DNA of 13,719 nt from an uncultured Collinsella sp. (GTDB taxonomy: Bacteria > Actinomycetota > Coriobacteriia > Coriobacteriales > Coriobacteriaceae): positions 1 to 13,719 of the forward strand of contig URYT01000039.1 in assembly GCA_900552185.1 (NCBI GenBank). Reading direction: 5' to 3'. The notes under the pieces are model-generated. The model did not search any database. It saw only the letters and a list, made by a program, of their open reading frames with translations, and was not told where the DNA came from. Position numbers and translations under genes: made by a program. Below, piece after piece: positions 5,884 to 12,126 of this stretch; position 1 is the stretch's first letter, and every line of letters starts with the position of its first letter.

Positions 5884-6963
5884 ATGGCAAACAAGCTCTC
5901 CGTCGCATTTATCGGCACCGGAATCATGGGTGCCCCCATCGCCGGCCACATCCTGGATGCCGGCTATCCCGTCACGGTTAACAACCGCACCAAGTCCAAG
6001 GCTGCCGCGCTTATCGAGCGCGGTGCCGCTTGGGCCGATACGCCGGCCGATGCCGTGGCTAACGCCGATGTTGTCTTTACCATGGTGGGCTATCCCTCCG
6101 AGGTCGAGGAGCTCTACCTGGCGGGCGACGGCCTGCTCTCGTGCACTAAGCCCGGCGCGGTCCTGATCGACCTCACCACGAGCTCGCCCGAGCTGGCGCG
6201 CGACATTGCCGAGGCCGCCCAGGTTTCCGGTCGCATGGCGTTTGACTGCCCCGTCACCGGCGGCGAGTCGGGTGCTATCGCCGGCACGCTTACGGCTATC
6301 GTGGGCGCCACCGAGAACGACATCGCGCCGGTCCGCGACATCCTTGCCACCTTCGCGGCCAACATCTGCTGCTTCGATGGCGCCGGCAAGGGCCAGGCTG
6401 CCAAGCTCGCCAACCAGGTGTCGCTGGGCGCCTGCATGGTCGGCATGGCAGACGCCATGGCATTTGCCGAGCTGAGCGGCCTTGACCTGGAGAAGACCCG
6501 TCAGATGATCCTGGGCGGCACCGGCAAGTCCGGCGCTATGGAGAGCCTGGCGCCCAAGGCGCTCGACGGCGACTACAAGCCCGGCTTTATGGTCGAGCAC
6601 TTCATTAAGGACCTGCGCTTGGCGCTCGCCTATGCCGACGACCGCGAGCTTGCGCTGCCCGGCGCCGACGTGGCCTTTACGCTCTACGACATGCTCGACG
6701 CCATCGGTGGTGCCAAGCTGGGCACCCAGGCCATCACGGTCCTCTATAAGGAGGAGGCCGACGCCATCGCCGCCGGTCTGGACTGGTCGCAGTATCGTCC
6801 CGAAGAGCACGGTGCTCACGAGGACGGCTGCGGTTGCGGCGAGCACGGCGACGACCATGAGTGCGGTTGCGGCCACCATCATGGCGATGACCACGAGTGC
6901 TGCGGCGGTCACGGCCATGATGACGGCCATGAGTGCTGCTGCGGCCACCATCACGGGGAGTAG
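5884..6963 (+). CDS. Beta-hydroxyacid dehydrogenase with His/Cys-rich metal-binding-like tail
   Basis: The product is 359 residues, against about 290-300 for the family. ATG 5884 follows AAGGAAAGG. The Rossmann loop GTGIMG (11-16) with N34/R35/T36 after the second strand suggests NADP(H) preference, an inference. The substrate block DCPVTGGESGAIAGTL (121-136), catalytic lysine K174 in GKGQAAKLANQ and conserved K242 in FIKDL are all present. The enzyme should therefore reduce or oxidise a small beta-hydroxyacid or semialdehyde, for example 3-hydroxyisobutyrate, tartronate semialdehyde or succinic semialdehyde; which one cannot be told. After about residue 305 comes an extension rich in His, Cys, Asp and Gly, made of three 12-residue repeats (322-357), with about 14 His and 9 Cys. 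It could bind Zn, Ni or Cu. It is the first gene of a four-gene unit. Confidence 0.9.
   Translation: MANKLSVAFIGTGIMGAPIAGHILDAGYPVTVNNRTKSKAAALIERGAAWADTPADAVANADVVFTMVGYPSEVEELYLAGDGLLSCTKPGAVLIDLTTSSPELARDIAEAAQVSGRMAFDCPVTGGESGAIAGTLTAIVGATENDIAPVRDILATFAANICCFDGAGKGQAAKLANQVSLGACMVGMADAMAFAELSGLDLEKTRQMILGGTGKSGAMESLAPKALDGDYKPGFMVEHFIKDLRLALAYADDRELALPGADVAFTLYDMLDAIGGAKLGTQAITVLYKEEADAIAAGLDWSQYRPEEHGAHEDGCGCGEHGDDHECGCGHHHGDDHECCGGHGHDDGHECCCGHHHGE
6847..6954 (+). repeat. Three 36-base in-frame repeats encoding the His/Cys tail
   Basis: Three successive 12-codon units encode GDDHECGCGHHH, GDDHECCGGHGH and DDGHECCCGHHH (protein residues 322-357), followed by Gly-Glu and stop. A related degenerate unit with GCGCGEH lies just before. 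Diverged codons show the repeat is not a very recent slippage product, which suggests the peptide pattern is being kept. Confidence 0.85.
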
Positions 6964-6968
6964 CGCCC

Positions 6969-7397
6969 ATGAGCTGGACGTTCGTGGTACTAGCGCTGGT
7001 GCTCTTTCTCTTTGCGATCTACATTGGCTTTTTGTGCGGCCAGTGGGCCTGCGAAAAGCGCGTGATCACCAAGCGCGACTACTGGATCGCCAATTTTGCA
7101 GGCGCGGCGGCAGTCGTCCTGCTGACCTGGGTGTTCTCGCTGTTCCCGCTGGTGCAGTTTGCGCCGATCGGCTGGCTCGGCGGCTTTATCGCCGGTCTTA
7201 AGATGAGCTTTGGCGAGTCCGTCGGTCCGTGGCGCAAGCACGACGAGGTCTTTAACGTCAACAAGGCTCATCGCGCCGCCGCCGACGCGGGCGACGCTGA
7301 GGAACGCCGCCGTGCGCGTCGCAATGGCGCGGCCGACCGACAGCTCATCTCGGTCACCGATGACAGCAAGGGTGCTGGCAAGCACGCTAAGAAATAG
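6969..7397 (+). CDS. Small membrane protein of unknown function
   Basis: The product is 142 residues from ATG 6969. GGGGAG (6955-6960) in the end of the previous gene is the ribosome binding site, and only 5 bases separate the genes. Hydrophobic segments lie at about 4-24, 39-59 and perhaps 62-78. The last 60 residues are hydrophilic and basic, with an EERRRARRNG stretch (111-120), and are probably cytoplasmic. I do not recognise the family. Tight packing between the dehydrogenase and the HEAT-like gene means it is co-transcribed, but gives no function. Confidence 0.82.
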   Translation: MSWTFVVLALVLFLFAIYIGFLCGQWACEKRVITKRDYWIANFAGAAAVVLLTWVFSLFPLVQFAPIGWLGGFIAGLKMSFGESVGPWRKHDEVFNVNKAHRAAADAGDAEERRRARRNGAADRQLISVTDDSKGAGKHAKK

Positions 7398-7412
7398 TAA
7401 GAAGAGGTAACT

Positions 7413-8126
7413 ATGGCAGAAAACAAAGACGAACAGCTCACCGACGAGGAGCTGGCACAGCTTCAGCTGGCAGAGGAGAACGAGAACGCCGTCGACCGTC
7501 TGGTCAAGGAGCTCGGCTGCCCCACGCGCCGCATCCGCCAGTTTGCCGCCCGCGTGCTGTACCTGCTTGCCGAGCGCGATCCGCAGCGCGTCGTGCCCTG
7601 CGTGCCCGCGCTGATCGAGGCGCTCGACCGCCCCGAGGCGCAGACCCGCTGGGAGGCCCTCGATGCCCTGACGGCGCTCGCTACCACCTGCCCCGAGCAG
7701 CTGGGCGATGCCTTTGAGGGCGCCGAGACTGCGCTGTTCGACGAGATCTCCTCCACGCTGCGCTATGCCGCCTTCCGCCTGCTGTGCGTGTGGGGTGCCA
7801 CGAGCGTCGAGCGTTCGCGCGAGGCTTGGCCCATCCTGGACGAGGCCATCCAGTGCTACCACGGCGACCTTGAGTATCGTGACATGCTCGGTTGCCTGTA
7901 CGAGTTTTGCCAGGGCGAGATCGACGCCGAGGTTGCCGAGAAGCTCGCGCTGCGCCTTAAGTTCGACGCCGAGAACGGCAAGGGCAGCTATCTCAAGGCC
8001 CGTTCGAGCGAGATTTGCGAAATGCTTGTTAAACGTTTTGGCCTGGATCTCTCCAAAAAGAAGAAGCGTGCTAGCGTTAAACGTGCTAGCGTTAAAAAAT
8101 CTGACGACGCCGAAGACGAGGAGTAA
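7413..8126 (+). CDS. HEAT-like repeat protein of unknown function
   Basis: The product is 237 residues, ATG 7413, with AGAGGT upstream and 15 bases after the previous stop. After an acidic start (1-25), helical pairs follow: VKELGCPTRRIRQFAARVLY (31-50), VPALIEALDRPEAQTRWEAL (64-83) and EISSTLRYAAFRLL (111-124). These have the two-helix pattern with conserved R/A/L spacing of HEAT/armadillo-like repeats, which are protein-binding scaffolds. The C-terminal end (214-237) switches from a Lys-rich run to an acidic tail and carries two identical RASVK units. No catalytic motif is seen. It lies in the operon before isocitrate dehydrogenase, so a regulatory or scaffold role for a neighbour is conceivable but unproven. 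Confidence 0.83.
   Translation: MAENKDEQLTDEELAQLQLAEENENAVDRLVKELGCPTRRIRQFAARVLYLLAERDPQRVVPCVPALIEALDRPEAQTRWEALDALTALATTCPEQLGDAFEGAETALFDEISSTLRYAAFRLLCVWGATSVERSREAWPILDEAIQCYHGDLEYRDMLGCLYEFCQGEIDAEVAEKLALRLKFDAENGKGSYLKARSSEICEMLVKRFGLDLSKKKKRASVKRASVKKSDDAEDEE
8067..8096 (+). repeat. Exact 15-bp tandem duplication inside the HEAT-like gene
   Basis: CGTGCTAGCGTTAAA occurs twice back to back (8067-8081, 8082-8096), in frame, encoding RASVK twice. The copies are identical even at wobble positions, which points to a recent duplication or a length-variable site. The codons (GCT AGC GTT AAA) are AT-richer than the gene. Confidence 0.9.
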
Positions 8127-8132
8127 CAGATT

Positions 8133-9218
8133 ATGGCGCACGATGTAGTCCTGATTCCCGGTGACGGTATCGGTCCCGAGATTACGCAGGCCATGCGCCG
8201 CGTGGTCGAGGCCGCCGGTGTCCAGATCAATTGGAACGTCCAGGAGGCCGGTGCCGGCGTCATGGACGAGTTTGGCACGCCGCTGCCCCAGCACGTGCTC
8301 GATGCGGTCGCCGAGACCAAGGTTGCCATCAAGGGCCCCATCACTACGCCGGTCGGCACGGGTTTCCGCAGCGTCAACGTGGCCCTGCGCAAGCACTTCG
8401 ACCTGTACGCCTGCGTGCGACCTTGCCTGTCGCAGCCGGGCGATGGCTCGCGCTTCCGCGATGTCGACCTGGTCATCGTGCGCGAGAACACCGAGGACCT
8501 CTACGCCGGCATCGAGTTCGATGAGGGCGCTGCCGAGGTCGAGGAGCTCTCGCAGCTCGTCGAGCGTTCGGGCCAGAAGACCTTCGCCGCGGATTCCGCG
8601 ATCTCGATCAAGCCCATCTCTATCGCCAAGAGCCGCCGTATTGTGGAGTATGCCTTTGAGTATGCCCGCCGCTGCGGCCGCAAAAAGGTGACGGCCGTGC
8701 ACAAGGCCAACATCATGAAGGCGACCGACGGCCTGTTCCTGCGCGTGGCGCGCGAGGTAGCCGCCAACTATCCCGATATCGAGTTCAACGACAAGATCGT
8801 CGACGCCACCTGCATGGGCCTGGTCCAGAACCCCAACGACTTCGATGTCCTGGTACTGCCCAACTTGTACGGCGACATCGTCAGCGACCTGTGCGCTGGG
8901 CTGGTGGGTGGCCTGGGTATGGCTCCGGGTTCCAACATCGGTGCCGACTGCGCCATCTTTGAGGCTACGCATGGCTCCGCGCCCGATATCGCCGGCCAGG
9001 ATATCGCCAACCCCACGGCCGAGATCCTCTCTGCTGCGATGATGCTCGATCACCTGGGCGAGAACGATGCTGCCAATCGCATTCGTGCCGCCGTATCTGC
9101 CACGCTCGACGAGGGCGAGCAGGTTACCGGTGACGTGCGTCGTGCCCAGACCGGCTCCGTTGAGGGCGCTGTGGGCACGCAGGCCTTTGCCGATGCCGTT
9201 ATCGCGCACCTGGTCTAA
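8133..9218 (+). CDS. NAD-type isocitrate dehydrogenase (isocitrate/isopropylmalate dehydrogenase family)
   Basis: The product is 361 residues. ATG 8133 has AGGAG at the end of the preceding gene and a 6-base gap. Motifs: VVLIPGDGIGPEI (5-17), the substrate loop RSVNVALRKHFDLYACVRP (79-97), which is close to eukaryotic-type IDH3, and VRENTEDLYAGIE (116-128). The catalytic VHKANIMK (189-196) with K191 and YGDIVSD (246-252) follow. EATHGSAPDIAG (277-288) has Asp-Ile where NADP enzymes have Lys-Tyr, which predicts NAD+. The enzyme oxidises isocitrate to 2-oxoglutarate and CO2 in the cytoplasm. Homoisocitrate or isopropylmalate dehydrogenase is a less likely alternative, since no leu or lys genes are near. 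It is the last gene of the four-gene unit, with a terminator at 9278. Confidence 0.88.
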   Translation: MAHDVVLIPGDGIGPEITQAMRRVVEAAGVQINWNVQEAGAGVMDEFGTPLPQHVLDAVAETKVAIKGPITTPVGTGFRSVNVALRKHFDLYACVRPCLSQPGDGSRFRDVDLVIVRENTEDLYAGIEFDEGAAEVEELSQLVERSGQKTFAADSAISIKPISIAKSRRIVEYAFEYARRCGRKKVTAVHKANIMKATDGLFLRVAREVAANYPDIEFNDKIVDATCMGLVQNPNDFDVLVLPNLYGDIVSDLCAGLVGGLGMAPGSNIGADCAIFEATHGSAPDIAGQDIANPTAEILSAAMMLDHLGENDAANRIRAAVSATLDEGEQVTGDVRRAQTGSVEGAVGTQAFADAVIAHLV

Positions 9219-9230
9219 GGTATGCACGCT

Positions 9231-9261
9231 GCAAACGCCTAAATAGTACTTAAGTGTTTGC
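9231..9261 (+). other. Upstream hairpin of a tandem hairpin pair after isocitrate dehydrogenase
   Basis: GCAAACGC (9231-9238) can pair with GTGTTTGC (9254-9261), seven Watson-Crick pairs and one G-T. It is AT-rich inside and has no T-run, and it directly precedes the main terminator hairpin. Confidence 0.4.
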
Positions 9262-9277
9262 GTATAACCTAAGAATC

Positions 9278-9306
9278 AATACGCCCGGCGCCCTGCCGGG
9301 CGTATT
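9278..9306 (+). terminator. Terminator hairpin after isocitrate dehydrogenase
   Basis: AATACGCCCGGC (9278-9289) pairs perfectly with GCCGGGCGTATT (9295-9306), a 12-bp stem with a 5-base loop. The 3' tail is only partly T-rich (ctatt). Confidence 0.85.
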
Positions 9307-9344
9307 CTATTGGGGACTATGTTTCCTAACAAGGAGTAACTGAT

Positions 9345-10430
9345 ATGGGTCTGATTCAAAAGAAGGACGAGAAGGACGAGATCGACGGCATCCAGATCAT
9401 CGAGCGCGGCGAAGGCCCTGACGGTGATGAGGACGAGAAGATCGACCTGGTCGCCGGCACGTCTGCCGAACATATTGCCGCCGGCACGACCGCCGAGGAG
9501 GAAGACGCTCGCCTGGAGGCAAAGATCGCCGCGGACGCCGCCGACGAGAACCTCATGCCCCAGGAGCAGGACGAGGACGACGACTCCGACGTGGACGACC
9601 ACGCTTGTAAGCACAAGAAGACGATGATTGCCGCCTTTGTGGTCGCCATCGTGATCGCTGCCGTGGTCGGCTTCTTTATCGGCAACGGTGGTTTTGGCGG
9701 CAAGGGCGTCGGCTCGGCGACCCTGACCGAGGACCAGCTCGATTCGACCGTGGCAAGCTATAGCTACAACGGCAAGAAGAGCGACATCACCGCGCGCGAG
9801 GCCATCGAGAGCCAGTACAGCCTCGACACCGTCAAGGACAACGACGGCAACTACACCGCTCCGTCTGCCGACGTAATCCTGTCCTACGTGCGCAACCAGA
9901 TTCTGCTGGACGCTGCCGAGGACGAGGGCATTACCGTCTCTTCCAAGGAAATGAAGCAGTATGCCGAGGATTCCATCGGCACTTCGGACTACAAGACCAT
10001 GGCCAAGCAGTATGGCGTGTCCAAGGATCAGGCCAAGCAGATCGTCCGCCAGTCCGCGACGCTGCAGAAGCTCTACAAGAAGAAGGTCGGCGATAGCTCC
10101 GCAAGCATGCCGACCGCCCCGACCGAGCCTGCTGATGGCAACGAGGAGACCGCGAGCAAGGACTACGCCGACTACATCATCAACCTTGCCGGCGACGAGT
10201 GGAATAGCGAAAAGGGCACCTGGAAGGACGCCGATAGCACCTACGCTAAGGCCTTCGCTGACGATGCCTTTACGGCCGATAGCGCTACCTATAAGCAGGC
10301 CATGACCGCCTATTACACCGCCTACCAGCAGTATTCCTCGCAGGCTTCGAGCGCCAGCTCCAAGTGGACCGAGTATGCTAACGGCCTCTACGCCAAGGCC
10401 AACATCAGCATCTACGGCCTGTTTGCGTAA
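9345..10430 (+). CDS. Single-pass membrane protein with SurA_N-like extracellular domain
   Basis: The product is 361 residues from ATG 9345 (AAGGAG upstream). Residues 1-90 are strongly acidic and cytoplasmic. One transmembrane helix follows (about 93-113), then an exported domain. The segment VILSYVRNQILLDAAEDEGI (177-196), with TVSSKEMKQYAEDS (197-210) and YGVSKDQAKQIVRQSATLQK (223-242), has the helical pattern of the SurA/PrsA/trigger-factor N-terminal chaperone domain. No parvulin (PPIase) domain follows. Instead there is a Ser/Thr/Pro linker (250-270) and a Tyr/Ser/Ala-rich helical end. It may act as an extracytoplasmic folding factor or a cell-surface protein; the function is inferred from fold resemblance only. 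It appears monocistronic, ending at the terminator at 10469. Confidence 0.8.
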   Translation: MGLIQKKDEKDEIDGIQIIERGEGPDGDEDEKIDLVAGTSAEHIAAGTTAEEEDARLEAKIAADAADENLMPQEQDEDDDSDVDDHACKHKKTMIAAFVVAIVIAAVVGFFIGNGGFGGKGVGSATLTEDQLDSTVASYSYNGKKSDITAREAIESQYSLDTVKDNDGNYTAPSADVILSYVRNQILLDAAEDEGITVSSKEMKQYAEDSIGTSDYKTMAKQYGVSKDQAKQIVRQSATLQKLYKKKVGDSSASMPTAPTEPADGNEETASKDYADYIINLAGDEWNSEKGTWKDADSTYAKAFADDAFTADSATYKQAMTAYYTAYQQYSSQASSASSKWTEYANGLYAKANISIYGLFA

Positions 10431-10468
10431 AGAGTTGCACGGCTCATCGAGCATCTAGCCGATAGACA

Positions 10469-10513
10469 GCAAATAGCCCGCCAGTACGGAAGTCGTTCTG
10501 GCGGGCTATTTGC
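10469..10513. terminator. Bidirectional terminator between convergent genes
   Basis: GCAAATAGCCCGCCAG (10469-10484) and CTGGCGGGCTATTTGC (10498-10513) form a perfect 16-bp stem with a 13-base loop. It lies between the rightward SurA-like gene and the leftward XRE gene, so it can serve both. The A/T pairs at the stem base supply short U-runs (ATTTG on +, ATTTG on -). Confidence 0.88.
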
Positions 10514-10545
10514 GTTTGAGAGCGTGATCGGCAGTTTAATTATGG

Positions 10546-10785
10546 CTATTCATCTTTAAGCCCAAAAAGGCTATCGGCTTCATCGTCGGATATATATTCC
10601 AGTACATCGCCTGGTTGGCAGTCGAGTGCCCGGCATATCGCATCAAGAGTTGAAAAGCGCACGGCAGAAACCTTGCCCGTCTTGATGCGCGACATATTGA
10701 CCTGGGAGATGCCCACGCGTTCCGCAAGCTCTTTGGATGAGATCTTGCGTTCGGCAAGCATGCGGTCGAGCCGCAGAATAATCAT
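10546..10785 (-). CDS. Small XRE/Cro family transcriptional regulator
   Basis: The product is 79 residues, ATG 10785 with AGGGGG upstream on the - strand. It is essentially one helix-turn-helix domain: KELAERVGISQVNMSRIKTG (18-37), then FSTLDAICRALDCQPGDVLE (44-63), typical of the YozG-like group. The gene lies 9 bases after the DUF2975 membrane gene, a common pairing in Gram-positive bacteria. It probably regulates its own operon, perhaps through the dyad at 11457-11472. The tail after residue 64 is acidic. Confidence 0.9.
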   Translation of the reverse strand: MIILRLDRMLAERKISSKELAERVGISQVNMSRIKTGKVSAVRFSTLDAICRALDCQPGDVLEYISDDEADSLFGLKDE

Positions 10786-10794
10786 GGATTCCCC

Positions 10795-11433
10795 CTAGAG
10801 CAACTCGTCATCTTGTTTTTGCAGGATATACCCGTAGCGGAAGATACTGGCAATCAGGCAAATTATCAGGCCTGCAAAGAGCATAGAGGGCTCGAATAAC
10901 TGGCCGACGAACGCATCCGTAAAGCTGCCACCAAATCCTGAGAGTATCATTCCCGTGATTACGGCACCAAGAAGCCTCACGGCAACGCCGCCGATAAGGA
11001 ATAAATGTCCTACTCGACGAAGTGTGTGGTTACATTCAAGGTCAAAGGGCCTGCCTTCCTTTTCAATGTTGAAGAAAAGCCTGCGCACGCTTAGCGCGAT
11101 GGTAAGCGCAAGGCATGTCATCAAGAGGCTCCCTATGGCAGTGTGACCATCGTGTGCGACGAGCATAAGTGGGGCCTGCGCATCGGTACCGACGATAGCA
11201 AGGCACGGCCCTTCGCCGCCTTGAAGTTCTACGGATTGGAGACACGACCCTTGGGAGAGGCTAGGCAATACGAGTAGAAGGTCAATCGCAATGACTGCGA
11301 GAAGTCCCAGAGCGAGCGCGGTGGTAATGCAGATCGTGGCCCATTTGCAGATGCGAGCGAGCTTCCTCAGTTTGGCTACCGTCTGTTCGCGGCTGATGGT
11401 GTCATTCGATATAGACGCGTTTCGATGGACCAT
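10795..11433 (-). CDS. DUF2975 family membrane protein
   Basis: The product is 212 residues. ATG 11433 is preferred because GGAGGGG lies 2-8 bases upstream on the - strand. The ATG at 11472 would add 13 residues, has no binding site and lies inside the promoter dyad. Four membrane segments are seen: about 33-55, 97-116, 141-163 and 179-197. The family signature is EKEGRPFDLE after the second segment and FRYGYILQKQDDELL at the C-terminus. Such proteins are commonly encoded beside a YozG-like XRE regulator, as here; their biochemical function is not known to me. Base composition is visibly more AT-rich than in most flanking genes, which hints at separate acquisition. Confidence 0.85.
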   Translation of the reverse strand: MVHRNASISNDTISREQTVAKLRKLARICKWATICITTALALGLLAVIAIDLLLVLPSLSQGSCLQSVELQGGEGPCLAIVGTDAQAPLMLVAHDGHTAIGSLLMTCLALTIALSVRRLFFNIEKEGRPFDLECNHTLRRVGHLFLIGGVAVRLLGAVITGMILSGFGGSFTDAFVGQLFEPSMLFAGLIICLIASIFRYGYILQKQDDELL

Positions 11434-11456
11434 AACCCCTCCAATCGGCGTTTTGG

Positions 11457-11496
11457 ATGATACTTGTATCATATCAGAATTAACGATAAACGATAA
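11457..11496 (-). promoter_or_regulatory. Promoter and dyad operator of the DUF2975-XRE operon
   Basis: Reading leftward, TATGAT (11473-11468) is a good -10, with a weak TTATCG 17 bases upstream (11496-11491). A perfect dyad ATGATAC-TT-GTATCAT (11457-11472) covers the -10 and start region. This is a classic place for a repressor, and the co-transcribed XRE protein is the obvious candidate. Tandem ACGATAA units (11483-11496) flank it. Confidence 0.6.
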
Positions 11497-11525
11497 ATAA
11501 TTACGGATACTGAGTAAGTAATGAT

Positions 11526-11539
11526 TGAAAACGATTAGC
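11526..11539 (+). promoter_or_regulatory. cre/LacI-like site 1 (imperfect)
   Basis: TGAAAACGATTAGC matches the cre consensus TGNAANCGNTNNCA except for the last two positions. It is closer to the leftward promoter than to the PTS promoter. Confidence 0.35.
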
Positions 11540-11663
11540 GTGAGCTATTGGCTCACTTATGGATGCGGGAGTTTGACGCGCGGGGGATAAGGACAAATGC
11601 CAAAATTTCCTTTGATCGCGCAAGCGCTCCACCGGGTTCCCCTAATTCATATGGGAAAACAGC

Positions 11664-11677
11664 TGCAAACGATTACA
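11664..11677 (+). promoter_or_regulatory. cre/LacI-like site 2 (full match)
   Basis: TGCAAACGATTACA matches the cre consensus TGNAANCGNTNNCA at every fixed position. It lies about 320 bases upstream of the predicted PTS -10. Confidence 0.5.
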
Positions 11678-11683
11678 AGTAAC

Positions 11684-11713
11684 CGGTGAACGGTCGAAAA
11701 CTACCGTTCACCG
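11684..11713. promoter_or_regulatory. CGGT-based perfect inverted repeat, copy 1
   Basis: CGGTGAACGGT (11684-11694) and ACCGTTCACCG (11703-11713) form a perfect 11-bp inverted repeat around CGAAAACT. Each arm holds two CGGT half-sites 7 bases apart. A related sequence recurs at 11902. Confidence 0.6.
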
Positions 11714-11723
11714 ATAATCTCAA

Positions 11724-11740
11724 AACTGGTTCTAACTGGT
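11724..11740 (+). promoter_or_regulatory. Direct repeat AACTGGT with 10-base period
   Basis: AACTGGT occurs at 11724-11730 and 11734-11740, exactly one helical turn apart, and its reverse complement ACCAGTT recurs in the leader at 12016-12022. Same-face spacing suits a dimeric or tandem activator site. Confidence 0.4.
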
Positions 11741-11861
11741 ATTAAGTCAAAAAGACCAATTCACATATCTTCACAATGACCTGCAATTTTTCTACACGCT
11801 ATTTTTAGCCGCCCTGCGTTGTTTAGACACCGGGAAAGATCCGTTCTTTTGCCAAAGCGTT

Positions 11862-11875
11862 TCGAAACGGTTTCA
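11862..11875 (+). promoter_or_regulatory. cre/LacI-like site 3 (near match)
   Basis: TCGAAACGGTTTCA differs from TGNAANCGNTNNCA at one fixed position and overlaps the palindrome CGTTTCGAAACG (11858-11869). Confidence 0.45.
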
Positions 11876-11901
11876 AAACCGCAGGTAGAAGTGTTAACGA
11901 G

Positions 11902-11933
11902 CGGTAAACGGTCGAAATATCACCGTGAGCGGT
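11902..11933. promoter_or_regulatory. CGGT-based element, copy 2 (degenerate)
   Basis: CGGTAAACGGTCGAAA (11902-11917) repeats 15 of the 16 bases of copy 1 (11684-11699), 218 bases further on. The second arm is degenerate (ACCGTGAGCGGT, 11922-11933), but ACCG and CGGT half-sites remain. Confidence 0.55.
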
Positions 11934-11981
11934 GCAAAAACGTTTTAGCGTATGAATCAACGAAAGCGACCTCTTCTGGGG

Positions 11982-11990
11982 TGATATAGT
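11982..11990 (+). promoter_or_regulatory. Extended -10 promoter of the PTS operon
   Basis: TG (11982-11983), one base, then TATAGT (11985-11990) make an extended -10. No good -35 is seen at 16-18 bases, which fits a promoter needing an activator. The predicted start is near 11997, giving a leader of about 140 bases. Confidence 0.5.
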
Positions 11991-12015
11991 GACAACAACA
12001 CGTCACGTGGTTACT

Positions 12016-12126
12016 ACCAGTTTAGAAACCACTGGTCTTCAAAGAACGCTTTCTAAGAAGCTTTAAGGGCGAGCGCCCGCTGGCTTCCGAAAATCATCGG
12101 ACTCAGATCGTACACACCTTCGGAAG
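12016..12126 (+). promoter_or_regulatory. Hairpin-rich PTS leader; last stem touches the ribosome binding site
   Basis: ACCAGT (12016-12021) pairs with ACTGGT (12031-12036). GGGC/GCCC form a small stem at 12067-12078. CTTCCGAA (12084-12091) pairs perfectly with TTCGGAAG (12119-12126) across a 27-base loop. The last 3' arm overlaps GGAAGGGA, the ribosome binding site of the EIIA gene starting at 12137. Confidence 0.5.

Noticed and set aside
5779..6954. 391-codon open frame on the - strand
   Set aside because: It is antisense to the hydroxyacid dehydrogenase and has Ala/Val/Met-rich repeats that merely mirror the His/Cys tail codons.
6990..9227. Very long open frame (745 codons) on the - strand
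   Set aside because: It lies antisense to three well-supported + genes including isocitrate dehydrogenase. It reads as Leu/Val/Gly/His-rich filler with no domain and is a product of high GC and biased codon third positions.
9276..10454. 392-codon open frame on the - strand
   Set aside because: It is antisense to the SurA-like gene, which has a strong ribosome binding site and sensible topology, and its ends lie inside the terminator regions.
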